DNA of 31,121 bases, taken from the IMG/VR virus record IMGVR_UViG_3300017991_001349, positions 1-31,121 of that record; one strand, 5' to 3'. Below are positions 24,607 to 30,595 of this stretch, one piece after another (position 1 is the stretch's first letter; every line of letters starts with the position of its first letter). The stretch comes from a virus. A program made the position numbers and the translations under genes. The notes under the pieces were generated by a model. That model saw only the letters and a program-made list of their open reading frames with translations, was not told where the DNA came from and did no database searches.

Positions 24607-25975
24607 CGTCCCCGTCCTTCCTACTCCTAGAAATCCGCTTGGCTTTGTTCATCACCCGTTTCTGTATCTCGGCCTTATCACCTTTCTTCTTGCGGCGGGA
24701 CTTGGAGGGCTGAATTATCTCCAACGACCGCCACAGCGAGCGCGAGTGATCTACCGAGCAGCGAATAAACTTGCCGTCCTGCACGTCACGCAGCGCCGTC
24801 ATGTATATCCTGGCTTCGTTGACGCTCTTTTCGTCCTTGGTCTGACACAGAGCCAATATCGCATCGGCAATCTGCACCTTCTCGAAGGACTCCGCGACGT
24901 CCTCGATGGTGACAACATCTTTCGAGAGCGATTTACGATTCGCTTGCGTAGCCGTCCAAACAGGCAAGTCAAACTCACCCGCGAGTTCTCGAAGATCCTC
25001 CATGTTCGCCGCTTCCTGACCTCGACGCTGTTCATCGAGCCTACGTTCCGGCTTCATAATGTCCACGTAGTCGGCAAACACCACATCGGGTTTGAAGCCG
25101 CACGCTATAATCTCCGATAACACAGCCCGCATGTCAGTCGCCCCTGCCGAACGCGTCGGCCACCACTGGACTACGGCTTCCCCTCGTACCAACAACTTAG
25201 CACGCGCCTTGAGCGCCGTCGTGAAGCGGCGGGGGTCGTCATACTTGTGCTTGGATACAGTCCCCGCGAATCTGTTGTCAAACCGTTCCAGTACCTTCGT
25301 GTCGTGTAACTCCCACGAAAAATAAACGACGTTTAATCCGTGGAGCGCCCCGATCATGTTGGAGCCGAAAGACACCAACACATGCGACTTACCTTTCTTA
25401 GTAGGAGCCATTATAACCCCGACTTCTCCGGGGCCTAATCCTCCAAGCATACACTGGTCGAGATGAACAATCCCCGTCGGAATTAAACGGCGCAAGTCAG
25501 GGTTGAGATAGCGGCGGATACGGGAATCCATGTCCCGCAAGAAGTAAGATCGGGAGCCTTTGAGCGCCCGCCCCAGGTTATCCGCCGCACGCACCATTTC
25601 CAGAACGCCGGTAGACTCGCCCTGTCGCAACTGTAGCGCCCCGTCTTTGATAGCGCCAATCAGGGCTTTGTCACGCAACCAATCGACAACCTCTCTCACA
25701 ATGTATTCGTGATCGCGTACGTCTTCCTCCAACAGTTCGTCAATCAAGTCGGTGTCGCCGCACGCGTCGATCAATACAGCGCGAGACGGCATTCCGCCAC
25801 CCTGCTTATGTACCTCTATCGCCCGCTCGACAATCTCAGCTAAATAATCCAACGTAAACAATTCAGGGTCGATTATCCCAACTAGGCGAGCTAGTACCTT
25901 CGGCAGACGGATGATGCACGCGGCTATATGCTTCTGCATCTCCCCACCGAACTTCCGCTCTGGTTTAATTATCAT
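24596..25975 (-). CDS. DnaB-like replicative helicase
   Basis: Unwinds DNA at the fork. The 459-residue protein has a DnaB-type N-terminal domain and a RecA-like motor. Walker A is APTKKGKS at about 190-197, with Ala where Gly is usual. A VVYFSWELHD segment, the Walker B strand VVFADYVDIM and the WTATQANRKS motif follow, matching DnaB order. The tail is basic. The ATG has GAGG 5 nt upstream and overlaps the preceding stop by 11 nt. The primase and methylase genes follow. Palindrome site 7 and a half-site (ATTAAACG at 25482-25489) lie inside the coding region. Confidence 0.9.
   Translation of the reverse strand: MIIKPERKFGGEMQKHIAACIIRLPKVLARLVGIIDPELFTLDYLAEIVERAIEVHKQGGGMPSRAVLIDACGDTDLIDELLEEDVRDHEYIVREVVDWLRDKALIGAIKDGALQLRQGESTGVLEMVRAADNLGRALKGSRSYFLRDMDSRIRRYLNPDLRRLIPTGIVHLDQCMLGGLGPGEVGVIMAPTKKGKSHVLVSFGSNMIGALHGLNVVYFSWELHDTKVLERFDNRFAGTVSKHKYDDPRRFTTALKARAKLLVRGEAVVQWWPTRSAGATDMRAVLSEIIACGFKPDVVFADYVDIMKPERRLDEQRRGQEAANMEDLRELAGEFDLPVWTATQANRKSLSKDVVTIEDVAESFEKVQIADAILALCQTKDEKSVNEARIYMTALRDVQDGKFIRCSVDHSRSLWRSLEIIQPSKSRRKKKGDKAEIQKRVMNKAKRISRSRKDGDDAA
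25321..25337. repeat. Dispersed palindrome, site 7 (intragenic, helicase)
   Basis: Perfect 13-bp core TAAACGACGTTTA (25323-25335) with one mismatch in the outer left arm. It lies about 650 nt into the helicase gene and encodes LNVVY, the same codon phase as site 6 but in an unrelated protein. Confidence 0.75.
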
Positions 25976-26738
25976 GCTGACCTCGGGTTAAAGAGTTCAC
26001 AAACTCGACGGCATCCGTCCAGCGTATTTTGTCGCCTTCGAGAGTGCCGCACTGGCGGGAGAGTCCAGGACGCACACGGTCAAGAACTTGCACAAGTGCG
26101 CGGGGAGTTGCGTAGGTCGGACGCTTCCACTTCGAGTACACCTTGCGTACTTCCTTCGCGGCAGCATCGGGCTTGTGACCAACAAGCAGCAACTCTCCGA
26201 ACAAACACTCTGCCAAGAACGTGTCGTCGTAGTCGGTAGCGTCGCGGGGGTCTTCTCGGACGTTCTCGAACAGGCCGGGAGTGTCTCGCAGGAACTCGCG
26301 GTAACGATCCGCAGCCTTCTCAGACGTGAATATGCCAGGGAACAAAGGCTTCCGTTGCGCTCCAAGCCACTTACCTAAAGCGGCGTATTGTGCCTTCAAG
26401 AATATCTCCGGGTCAATATCCTCACTAACACAGTACGCGAGCACCTTGTCCATAGCTTGTCGAAATTGGGCGTAGCGGAGGTTACGCTTTAATCCGCCGT
26501 ATTGCTGTTGGAACTCTTCGCAGGCATGAATAGCTTGCGGGACCGTCAATTCCTCCGCTTTGTTCTTCTTTTCTTCCTTTACCGTCTCGCTCTGCTCTTT
26601 CAAGGTGACAACGCTCACAAACTGAGCACTCATTTCCTCGCAAGCCTTCCGGTACATACAACGACGGCACGTCCACCCTTCCGGCGTGCTACCGAGACAT
26701 AACGGGCTTGCGCCTCTTGCAGCCTTTCGCTTTGCCAT
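25965..26738 (-). CDS. Hypothetical protein with Cys cluster; possible helicase partner
   Basis: Unknown, 257 residues. The N-terminus has C14-x9-C24-x2-C27-x5-C33, nearly the same cluster as the 20755-21261 protein, followed by a charged helix. The rest is mostly helical (VPQAIHACEEF, FRQAMDKVLAYC, an AEKAADRYREFL-like helix). It sits between the UvsW and DnaB-like genes and overlaps the helicase start by 11 nt, the place where phage helicase loaders often occur; that is position-based inference only. The start overlaps the end of the UvsW gene by 50 nt. Confidence 0.7.
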   Translation of the reverse strand: MAKRKAARGASPLCLGSTPEGWTCRRCMYRKACEEMSAQFVSVVTLKEQSETVKEEKKNKAEELTVPQAIHACEEFQQQYGGLKRNLRYAQFRQAMDKVLAYCVSEDIDPEIFLKAQYAALGKWLGAQRKPLFPGIFTSEKAADRYREFLRDTPGLFENVREDPRDATDYDDTFLAECLFGELLLVGHKPDAAAKEVRKVYSKWKRPTYATPRALVQVLDRVRPGLSRQCGTLEGDKIRWTDAVEFVNSLTRGQHDN

Positions 26739-28293
26739 TAGACGCCCCGGTTATCTCCCCGGCTTGTCGGCGCATCTGCACCAATAGACGCGGGAAATTA
26801 TCCACGTTGAATACCTTCCACTTCTGATCGACGTATGCTTCCAGCCGCGCCTCCGCATTCTTTATCAGGTAGTCATTGCATAAATGCCCAAAGTCGAAGA
26901 CCAGTACGTTGCCCTTTCCCGTCAACACACGCCCTACACGCTGGACAGCGGCGGGTTGTTTGGCGCGATGCTTAGTTCCCATCCCACCAGCCAGGATAAC
27001 CGCATTAAGCGCGGGCATGTCCTCGCCTTCATCGAATACAGTTGACGCCAGCATAACGAACCCGCCCCGCTCCTGCATCAACTGCTTAAAGTCCTCACGG
27101 GCCGCGTATTCGGTATTGCCTGTTACAAGACGACTCCGTACCCGGCGGGCCATTAGCTTCTCCTGTATGCTCCGTAATTGCGGGAGACGGTGCGACAAGA
27201 CCAAAACACGGCACTTCGCGCTGAGGAGTGCTTCAGCGAGTTCCGCAACGGCCCGGTTGTAGACGTTGTTCTGGACAATACCTTGACGATGCGCTTGCTG
27301 CCATTCCTTCTTGAAATCCCGGTCAGACTTCTTAGGTGGCAGAGGGCGATAACGCTTCTTGCGGCTCCCGTGCCACTGGATAGCCTTCTCGACCTCAAAG
27401 CCTCGCCCGAAAATGTTAGGGTCAGTGATAAAATAGATTAACGGCTGCGCAACACGCCCCATCGCGGCCATATCATGCGCGGTGCGCCTCACGCGTATCG
27501 GCCCTATCGCCGCTTCCAAGCGAAGGTCGCTTATCTCTTTACCCGTCTCAGGCGTCGCCGACACGCCCCAACGTAAGCGACACGGGGTCATCATAAACAC
27601 GTCGTACCAAGTCCGGGCCGATCCGTGATGGCATTCATCTCCGAAGAAGAAATCGGCCTCACGCAACACCTGATACTCAGGTCCGCTAATCTGCCCGCGC
27701 AATACCTTAGCCATTGTCTGCGACGTAGCGATAGTGATCTGCCCCGTCTTCTTAACCCCAGCCCCGAGTTGTCCGACTTCATACACGCCGTCCAGGCGTT
27801 CGTTAAAGCGTGCCACGGTCTGCCGTAACAGCCCCGCTCTGGGAACCAGCATGTAACCAAACAGCCCACGCTCCATCAACGCGGACGCCATAGCTATCAT
27901 AACTTCGGTCTTGCCTGAACGCGTGGCGGCTTCCAGGACGCCGCTACCCGCGCGTAGGAGCGTGTTCGCTGCCTCAACCTGATCGGGATAGAGTGTGATG
28001 CCAAATAGCTGATGTTTATCGACGCGTACGCCAGGGTCTTCACGCTTACCTTGCACTTTGATCGTATGGCCGTCCTTGATTAAACGACGTTTAATCCGCT
28101 CCAGGAATCCAGTCGGAAAGGTCTTCTTGGCGCCGTCGTAAAATCGGTGCTTCCCGTCGTACGATCCTGCCTGATACGAAGTCTTGAATCGCGCTTGCGT
28201 GTCTTCAAAAGTCAATATACGGTCCACGACGCCTGCCGGGCCGTCGAGCAGCTTCGTATACGCACCTTTGATTCTAAACCTTACAACAGACAT
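26689..28293 (-). CDS. Superfamily 2 DNA helicase (T4 UvsW-like)
   Basis: A 534-residue helicase that remodels branched DNA and R-loops. An N-terminal RFRIKGAYTKL region precedes the motor, as in UvsW. The first RecA domain has LYPDQVEAANTLL (Q-motif-like), Walker A AATRSGKTE, and the DEAD-box variant GDECHH; motif III reads VSATPE. The second domain has STVFDEGEDMPALNAVI and QRVGRVLTGKG, motifs V and VI. The second of two ATGs, at 28293, is used because GGAG lies exactly 6 nt before it, as in other genes here. It has its own promoter. Palindrome site 8 is inside the gene. Confidence 0.9.
   Translation of the reverse strand: MSVVRFRIKGAYTKLLDGPAGVVDRILTFEDTQARFKTSYQAGSYDGKHRFYDGAKKTFPTGFLERIKRRLIKDGHTIKVQGKREDPGVRVDKHQLFGITLYPDQVEAANTLLRAGSGVLEAATRSGKTEVMIAMASALMERGLFGYMLVPRAGLLRQTVARFNERLDGVYEVGQLGAGVKKTGQITIATSQTMAKVLRGQISGPEYQVLREADFFFGDECHHGSARTWYDVFMMTPCRLRWGVSATPETGKEISDLRLEAAIGPIRVRRTAHDMAAMGRVAQPLIYFITDPNIFGRGFEVEKAIQWHGSRKKRYRPLPPKKSDRDFKKEWQQAHRQGIVQNNVYNRAVAELAEALLSAKCRVLVLSHRLPQLRSIQEKLMARRVRSRLVTGNTEYAAREDFKQLMQERGGFVMLASTVFDEGEDMPALNAVILAGGMGTKHRAKQPAAVQRVGRVLTGKGNVLVFDFGHLCNDYLIKNAEARLEAYVDQKWKVFNVDNFPRLLVQMRRQAGEITGASNGKAKGCKRRKPVMSR
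28078..28096. repeat. Dispersed palindrome, site 8 (19 bp perfect, intragenic)
   Basis: GATTAAACGACGTTTAATC is perfect over 19 bp inside the UvsW-like gene, about 200 nt past its start. It encodes RIKRRLI, a different codon phase from sites 6 and 7. Confidence 0.85.
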
Positions 28294-28322
28294 CATACTC
28301 TCCGAATATTTACACACCGCCC

Positions 28323-28351
28323 ATTGTACAAAAGCGACAACAACACGTCAA
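28323..28351 (-). promoter_or_regulatory. Sigma70-type promoter for the UvsW-like gene
   Basis: TTGACG (28346-28351) and TACAAT (28323-28328) with a 17-nt spacer on the minus strand. It sits just after the terminator of the histone-like gene and about 30 nt before the UvsW-like start. Confidence 0.75.
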
Positions 28352-28365
28352 GGAATATCTTTCAT

Positions 28366-28407
28366 AAAACAAAAGCCCAAAGACTGAGGTAGCCCGAAAG
28401 CTACCTC
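28366..28407 (-). terminator. Intrinsic terminator after the histone-like gene
   Basis: An 8-bp perfect stem (GAGGTAGC/GCTACCTC, 28386-28407) is followed on the minus strand by AGTCTTTGGGCTTTTGTTTT. The T-rich stretch is interrupted, so termination may be partial. Position between a gene stop and a promoter fits. Confidence 0.6.
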
Positions 28408-28433
28408 GTCTCGTAGATGCTGTGCAGGTGAAG

Positions 28434-28604
28434 TTACCTCCGCCCCTTCTTGGCAGTCTTCTTCTTGGCTACCTTCTTCTTCGTGGCCTTCTTCTTCGTG
28501 GCCTTCTTCTTCTTCGTGGCCTTCTTCTTGGCAGTCTTCTTCTTGGCTACCTTCTTCTTGGTGGCACGCTTTCCGCCGCCACCGCCTTTTGCGGGTCCAC
28601 CCAT
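28434..28604 (-). CDS. Small Lys/Ala-rich histone H1-like protein
   Basis: A 56-residue protein made of GGPAKGGGGGKR and then repeated five-residue units of the type (A/V/T)(T/A)KKK. Nearly half the residues are Lys, as in bacterial and eukaryotic H1 C-terminal tails, so it should bind DNA or RNA without sequence preference and may compact or shield phage DNA. The ATG at 28604 is chosen because GGAG lies 6 nt before it. An upstream in-frame ATG at 28736 would make 44 more residues, but that stretch lies in the structured leader and reads unlike a protein. It is transcribed after an elaborate RNA leader and ends at an intrinsic terminator. Confidence 0.75.
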   Translation of the reverse strand: MGGPAKGGGGGKRATKKKVAKKKTAKKKATKKKKATKKKATKKKVAKKKTAKKGRR

Positions 28605-28616
28605 AACAATCTCCTC

Positions 28617-28762
28617 GGTTCGTGAGATGGGCGGTGTAGGTGTTTGCCCATCTCGGGGTTGGATTGACGCCTTCACGAACCTCCCTACACCTGTTGGGGC
28701 GTCCCCCTGCCGGTGAGTCGGCTTCTCGGCCCGCATAAGGCGTCAGAAAAGGTCGGGCCGGG
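28617..28762 (-). ncRNA. Predicted double-pseudoknot structured leader
   Basis: Five long complementary pairs occur within 146 nt upstream of the histone-like gene. D: 28617-28625 with 28673-28681 (9 bp). E: 28624-28632 with 28646-28654 (9 bp). C: 28633-28640, the loop of E, with 28684-28691 (8 bp). B: 28665-28673 with 28737-28745 (9 bp). A: 28725-28733 with 28754-28762 (9 bp with one G-U). C crosses D and E; B crosses D and A, giving two interleaved pseudoknots. Small hairpins GGGG/CCCC and GCCG/CGGC fill the middle. Helix D ends just before the GAGGAG ribosome site, so folding could control translation. No known riboswitch or ribozyme class was recognised. Confidence 0.5.
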
Positions 28763-28807
28763 ATAAGTAAAAGAACGTGCGCAACGTCCAAGAGGTCAAT
28801 AGTGTAA

Positions 28808-29212
28808 CTAAGAGCCAACCGCTTGTAAAGGTTTCCCAGAAAGTTTGGAATACTCCATGATAGAATCTTGCAGTTGCTTGCAACGCTGGCGGCTCAACCT
28901 GAATCGCTTCCCTGTACGCTCCAGGTTTCTAGTAGTTATCAACGCCCGGATAAGGCCGGGGTGCTTGTCACGCATATTAGCCAGCACACGCTCCAGACTG
29001 CGCAAAAGACGGCGCTTGTTGATCTTAGCCACAGCTTCCCGACCTCCATCCTCCACCTGACGGCGTAGCGCCTTGTGCTGCGCCCTCTTGGCGGAAGCAT
29101 GACTGATCTGGTATTTACGCATAGTATCAGTCACGTTCCGAACTAAAATGTCCGGGTCGTAGGATGCCTCGGTTAAGACTTTCTGCAACTCCGATTCGCT
29201 ACGTCTTGGCAT
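28808..29212 (-). CDS. Small protein with sigma region 4-like helix-turn-helix
   Basis: A 134-residue, highly basic helical protein. Its second half reads LERVLANMRDKHPGLIRAL, a gap, then KRFRLSRQRCKQLQDSIME. This follows the layout of sigma factor region 4, where a first helix pair is followed by a GxSRxRVRQIE-type recognition helix. It lacks a clear region 2, so it is either a very diverged phage sigma factor, a sigma-like activator, or another HTH regulator. A strong ribosome site (GGAGAGGAGGAA) precedes the ATG. It stands alone between spacers and ahead of the structured leader. No intrinsic terminator is visible directly after it. Confidence 0.6.
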   Translation of the reverse strand: MPRRSESELQKVLTEASYDPDILVRNVTDTMRKYQISHASAKRAQHKALRRQVEDGGREAVAKINKRRLLRSLERVLANMRDKHPGLIRALITTRNLERTGKRFRLSRQRCKQLQDSIMEYSKLSGKPLQAVGS

Positions 29213-29274
29213 TTCCTCCTCTCCAATCCCTTCGGTGCTGCTGCCTCCCTCGCGTACGCGGGCGCACGCGCGTT

Positions 29275-29280
29275 ATTATA
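29275..29280 (-). promoter_or_regulatory. Possible -10 element upstream of the sigma-like gene
   Basis: A perfect TATAAT on the minus strand lies in the 158-nt gap before the sigma-like gene, about 60 nt from its ATG. No good -35 hexamer is found at normal spacing, so this call is weak. The gap also holds alternating CGCG tracts and two TTGACG copies at about 29336-29352. Confidence 0.3.
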
Positions 29281-29370
29281 TACAGCCTGCTCAGAATGAC
29301 AGTAACACAGGTACAGACGGTACATGGCTACTATAACGTCAACAGCGTCAACAGAGAAGCCGGGGGCGGC

Positions 29371-30174
29371 TCAGAAGCGATTGCAGCGCAACCAGCGTCC
29401 AATCGCACCGTGCTCTCCCGCAATAGCTCCCTTGTTTATGCCCTCGTACAAAACCAGGGCGGCTATGTCGTGATGTGGCGCCAACATCTCGAACAACCGC
29501 TCCACAATGTTCTCAGCCGTAGCCTCTACGCCAGCGGGCAGCAAGAAGAACAGGCGCTTAGGTAGCGCAAGCAAGCAGTCGTCCGTACGCATCTCCCAGA
29601 CGCCCGTGTTGCTACTCTGATCCACCTTGTCCGAGGACACTACGAAAGCCCCACGCAACAACTCGACGGCTTGACTGGTCGCACGTCTATCCTCCGCGCC
29701 GTCTTTAGTTATAGCTACAACCCTTGAACTGTGACCGTGCATACGTTTACACACGCCCTTGTGCTTAAACAAACAATGAGCGTAGTGCGTAGGTAGCCCC
29801 ACATCGGTGTATGGATCAGCACAAATATTGCGGGCCGTCACAGAGGTAACAACGAGGGGTTTAATCTGATCTTCCAAGTCTGCCATAATAAGCAGACAGT
29901 ACATAGCTGGCCCCCACCGATCTTGCTTACCGTAAGCCCGTATAACGCCGCCTCCCGATGCCTTCACGTCACTACTGGTAACTAGTAGACGGTGATCGTA
30001 GTCGTCCAGGGCAGCTTTGAAGATAGGCTTTACGTCTCCGAAGTCGCTAATCATGCCGGTACATACATCCGGCTTGCCCTGAATCGTTACTGTTACACGA
30101 TCCGTATATCCCCTAATGATCGCACCATTGGCGACCGCATAGTCGATTGTCTCGGTTATAAATATCGCGGTCAT
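29371..30174 (-). CDS. Tandem T-fold QueD/6-pyruvoyltetrahydropterin synthase-like protein
   Basis: QueD makes 6-carboxytetrahydropterin, the substrate of QueE. This 267-residue protein looks like two T-fold domains in a row. In domain 1 (1-95), DRVTVTIQG is followed by TGMISDFGDVK (39-49) and D60-H61, which match the second half of QueD. Its zinc HGH position reads RGY (21-23). Domain 2 (about 125-235) has H130/H133, the catalytic-type C142, H146-G-H148, and ATAEN near 220, but no Asp-His pair where expected. Catalytic and zinc residues thus seem divided between domains. QueD is about 120 residues and oligomeric. The ATG at 30174 (GGAG 8 nt upstream) is preferred to the GTG before it. A promoter lies upstream. 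Confidence 0.7.
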   Translation of the reverse strand: MTAIFITETIDYAVANGAIIRGYTDRVTVTIQGKPDVCTGMISDFGDVKPIFKAALDDYDHRLLVTSSDVKASGGGVIRAYGKQDRWGPAMYCLLIMADLEDQIKPLVVTSVTARNICADPYTDVGLPTHYAHCLFKHKGVCKRMHGHSSRVVAITKDGAEDRRATSQAVELLRGAFVVSSDKVDQSSNTGVWEMRTDDCLLALPKRLFFLLPAGVEATAENIVERLFEMLAPHHDIAALVLYEGINKGAIAGEHGAIGRWLRCNRF

Positions 30175-30194
30175 CACGATCTCTCCTGTGTTGT

Positions 30195-30224
30195 AGTATA
30201 CGCGACCGAAATTAGTCGCGTCAA
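30195..30224 (-). promoter_or_regulatory. Sigma70-type promoter for the QueD-like gene
   Basis: TTGACG (30219-30224) and TATACT (30195-30200) with an 18-nt spacer on the minus strand, about 20 nt before the start codon. The leader is short. Confidence 0.65.
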
Positions 30225-30253
30225 GAGAAATCTTTCGCAGATGTAAAGTGAGA

Positions 30254-30278
30254 CGGGGGCGCTGGTCAGACGCCCCCG
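30254..30278. terminator. GC-rich hairpin between two promoters
   Basis: An 8-bp perfect stem (CGGGGGCG/CGCCCCCG) closes a 9-nt loop. It lies about 50 nt downstream of the 30333-30360 promoter and before the QueD promoter. The minus strand continues with TCTCACTTTACAT, a weak U-tract. It could be a terminator or attenuator. Confidence 0.45.
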
Positions 30279-30332
30279 CAAACTCTCCCGTGAACTCCGT
30301 CTATCCGCTCTTCCTCACACCGCGCTATCTAA

Positions 30333-30360
30333 AATATACCCCATAATGGCGCGAAGTCAA
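30333..30360 (-). promoter_or_regulatory. Sigma70-type promoter next to palindrome site 9
   Basis: TTGACT (30355-30360) and TATATT (30333-30338) with a 16-nt spacer on the minus strand. The palindrome begins 3 nt upstream of the -35, a place where a bound protein could activate or block it. The transcript would meet the 30254-30278 hairpin first. Confidence 0.65.
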
Positions 30361-30363
30361 GCG

Positions 30364-30380
30364 ATTAAACGACGTTTATT
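30364..30380. repeat. Dispersed palindrome, site 9
   Basis: Perfect 13-bp core TAAACGACGTTTA (30366-30378) with one mismatch in the outer right arm. It lies in the non-coding control region, immediately beside a -35 element. Confidence 0.8.
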
Positions 30381-30560
30381 GTTTACGGGGCTTTACATGT
30401 ACGTTAGACTGTACCTACCGTGTGGGAACCCTCTAGGGAGCGATGTTCCGTCGCTTACTCTCAAGTCCTTCCCTACACAGGAAAGATGCGCTTCCCCGGC
30501 GGCAGGTTCTGGACCATGCGGGACTTGCCCAAACTTCGGTGAGCGCAAGTGCTACACGGC
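30381..30560. other. Non-coding stretch with a possible 18-codon plus-strand ORF
   Basis: Together with the sites listed, this fills the 414-nt gap between the fibre gene and the QueD-like gene. The plus strand has an 18-codon frame at 30486-30542 (MRFPGGRFWTMRDLPKLR) with AGGAAAG just upstream, then a strong plus-strand terminator. That combination suggests a short plus-strand transcript, either a small RNA or a mini-peptide. No convincing plus-strand promoter was found, and no tRNA was recognised. Confidence 0.3.
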
Positions 30561-30595
30561 GAAAGGCTGGCTTCGGCTGGCCTTTCTTATTTTAC
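30561..30595 (+). terminator. Plus-strand intrinsic terminator
   Basis: GAAAGGCTGGC and GCTGGCCTTTC pair over 11 bp with two G-U pairs around a TTCG loop, followed by TTATTTTA. The T-tract is on the plus strand and none follows on the minus strand, so it ends a plus-strand transcript facing the fibre gene. It may also slow minus-strand readthrough from the fibre gene. Confidence 0.65.

Noticed and set aside
28605-28736. N-terminal 44-residue extension of the histone-like protein
   Set aside because: It covers the structured leader, and the ATG at 28604 has an ideal GGAG site; the extension reads as Pro/Gln filler.
28764-28799. Promoter for the histone-like gene (TACTTA with TTGGAC or TTGACC)
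   Set aside because: TTGGAC matches only half of a -35 and TTGACC is 24 nt away; no reliable promoter.
29358-29371. AGCCG/CGGCT hairpin after the QueD-like gene as terminator
   Set aside because: Only 5 bp, overlaps the stop codon, and has just a short T/C-rich tail; too weak to call.
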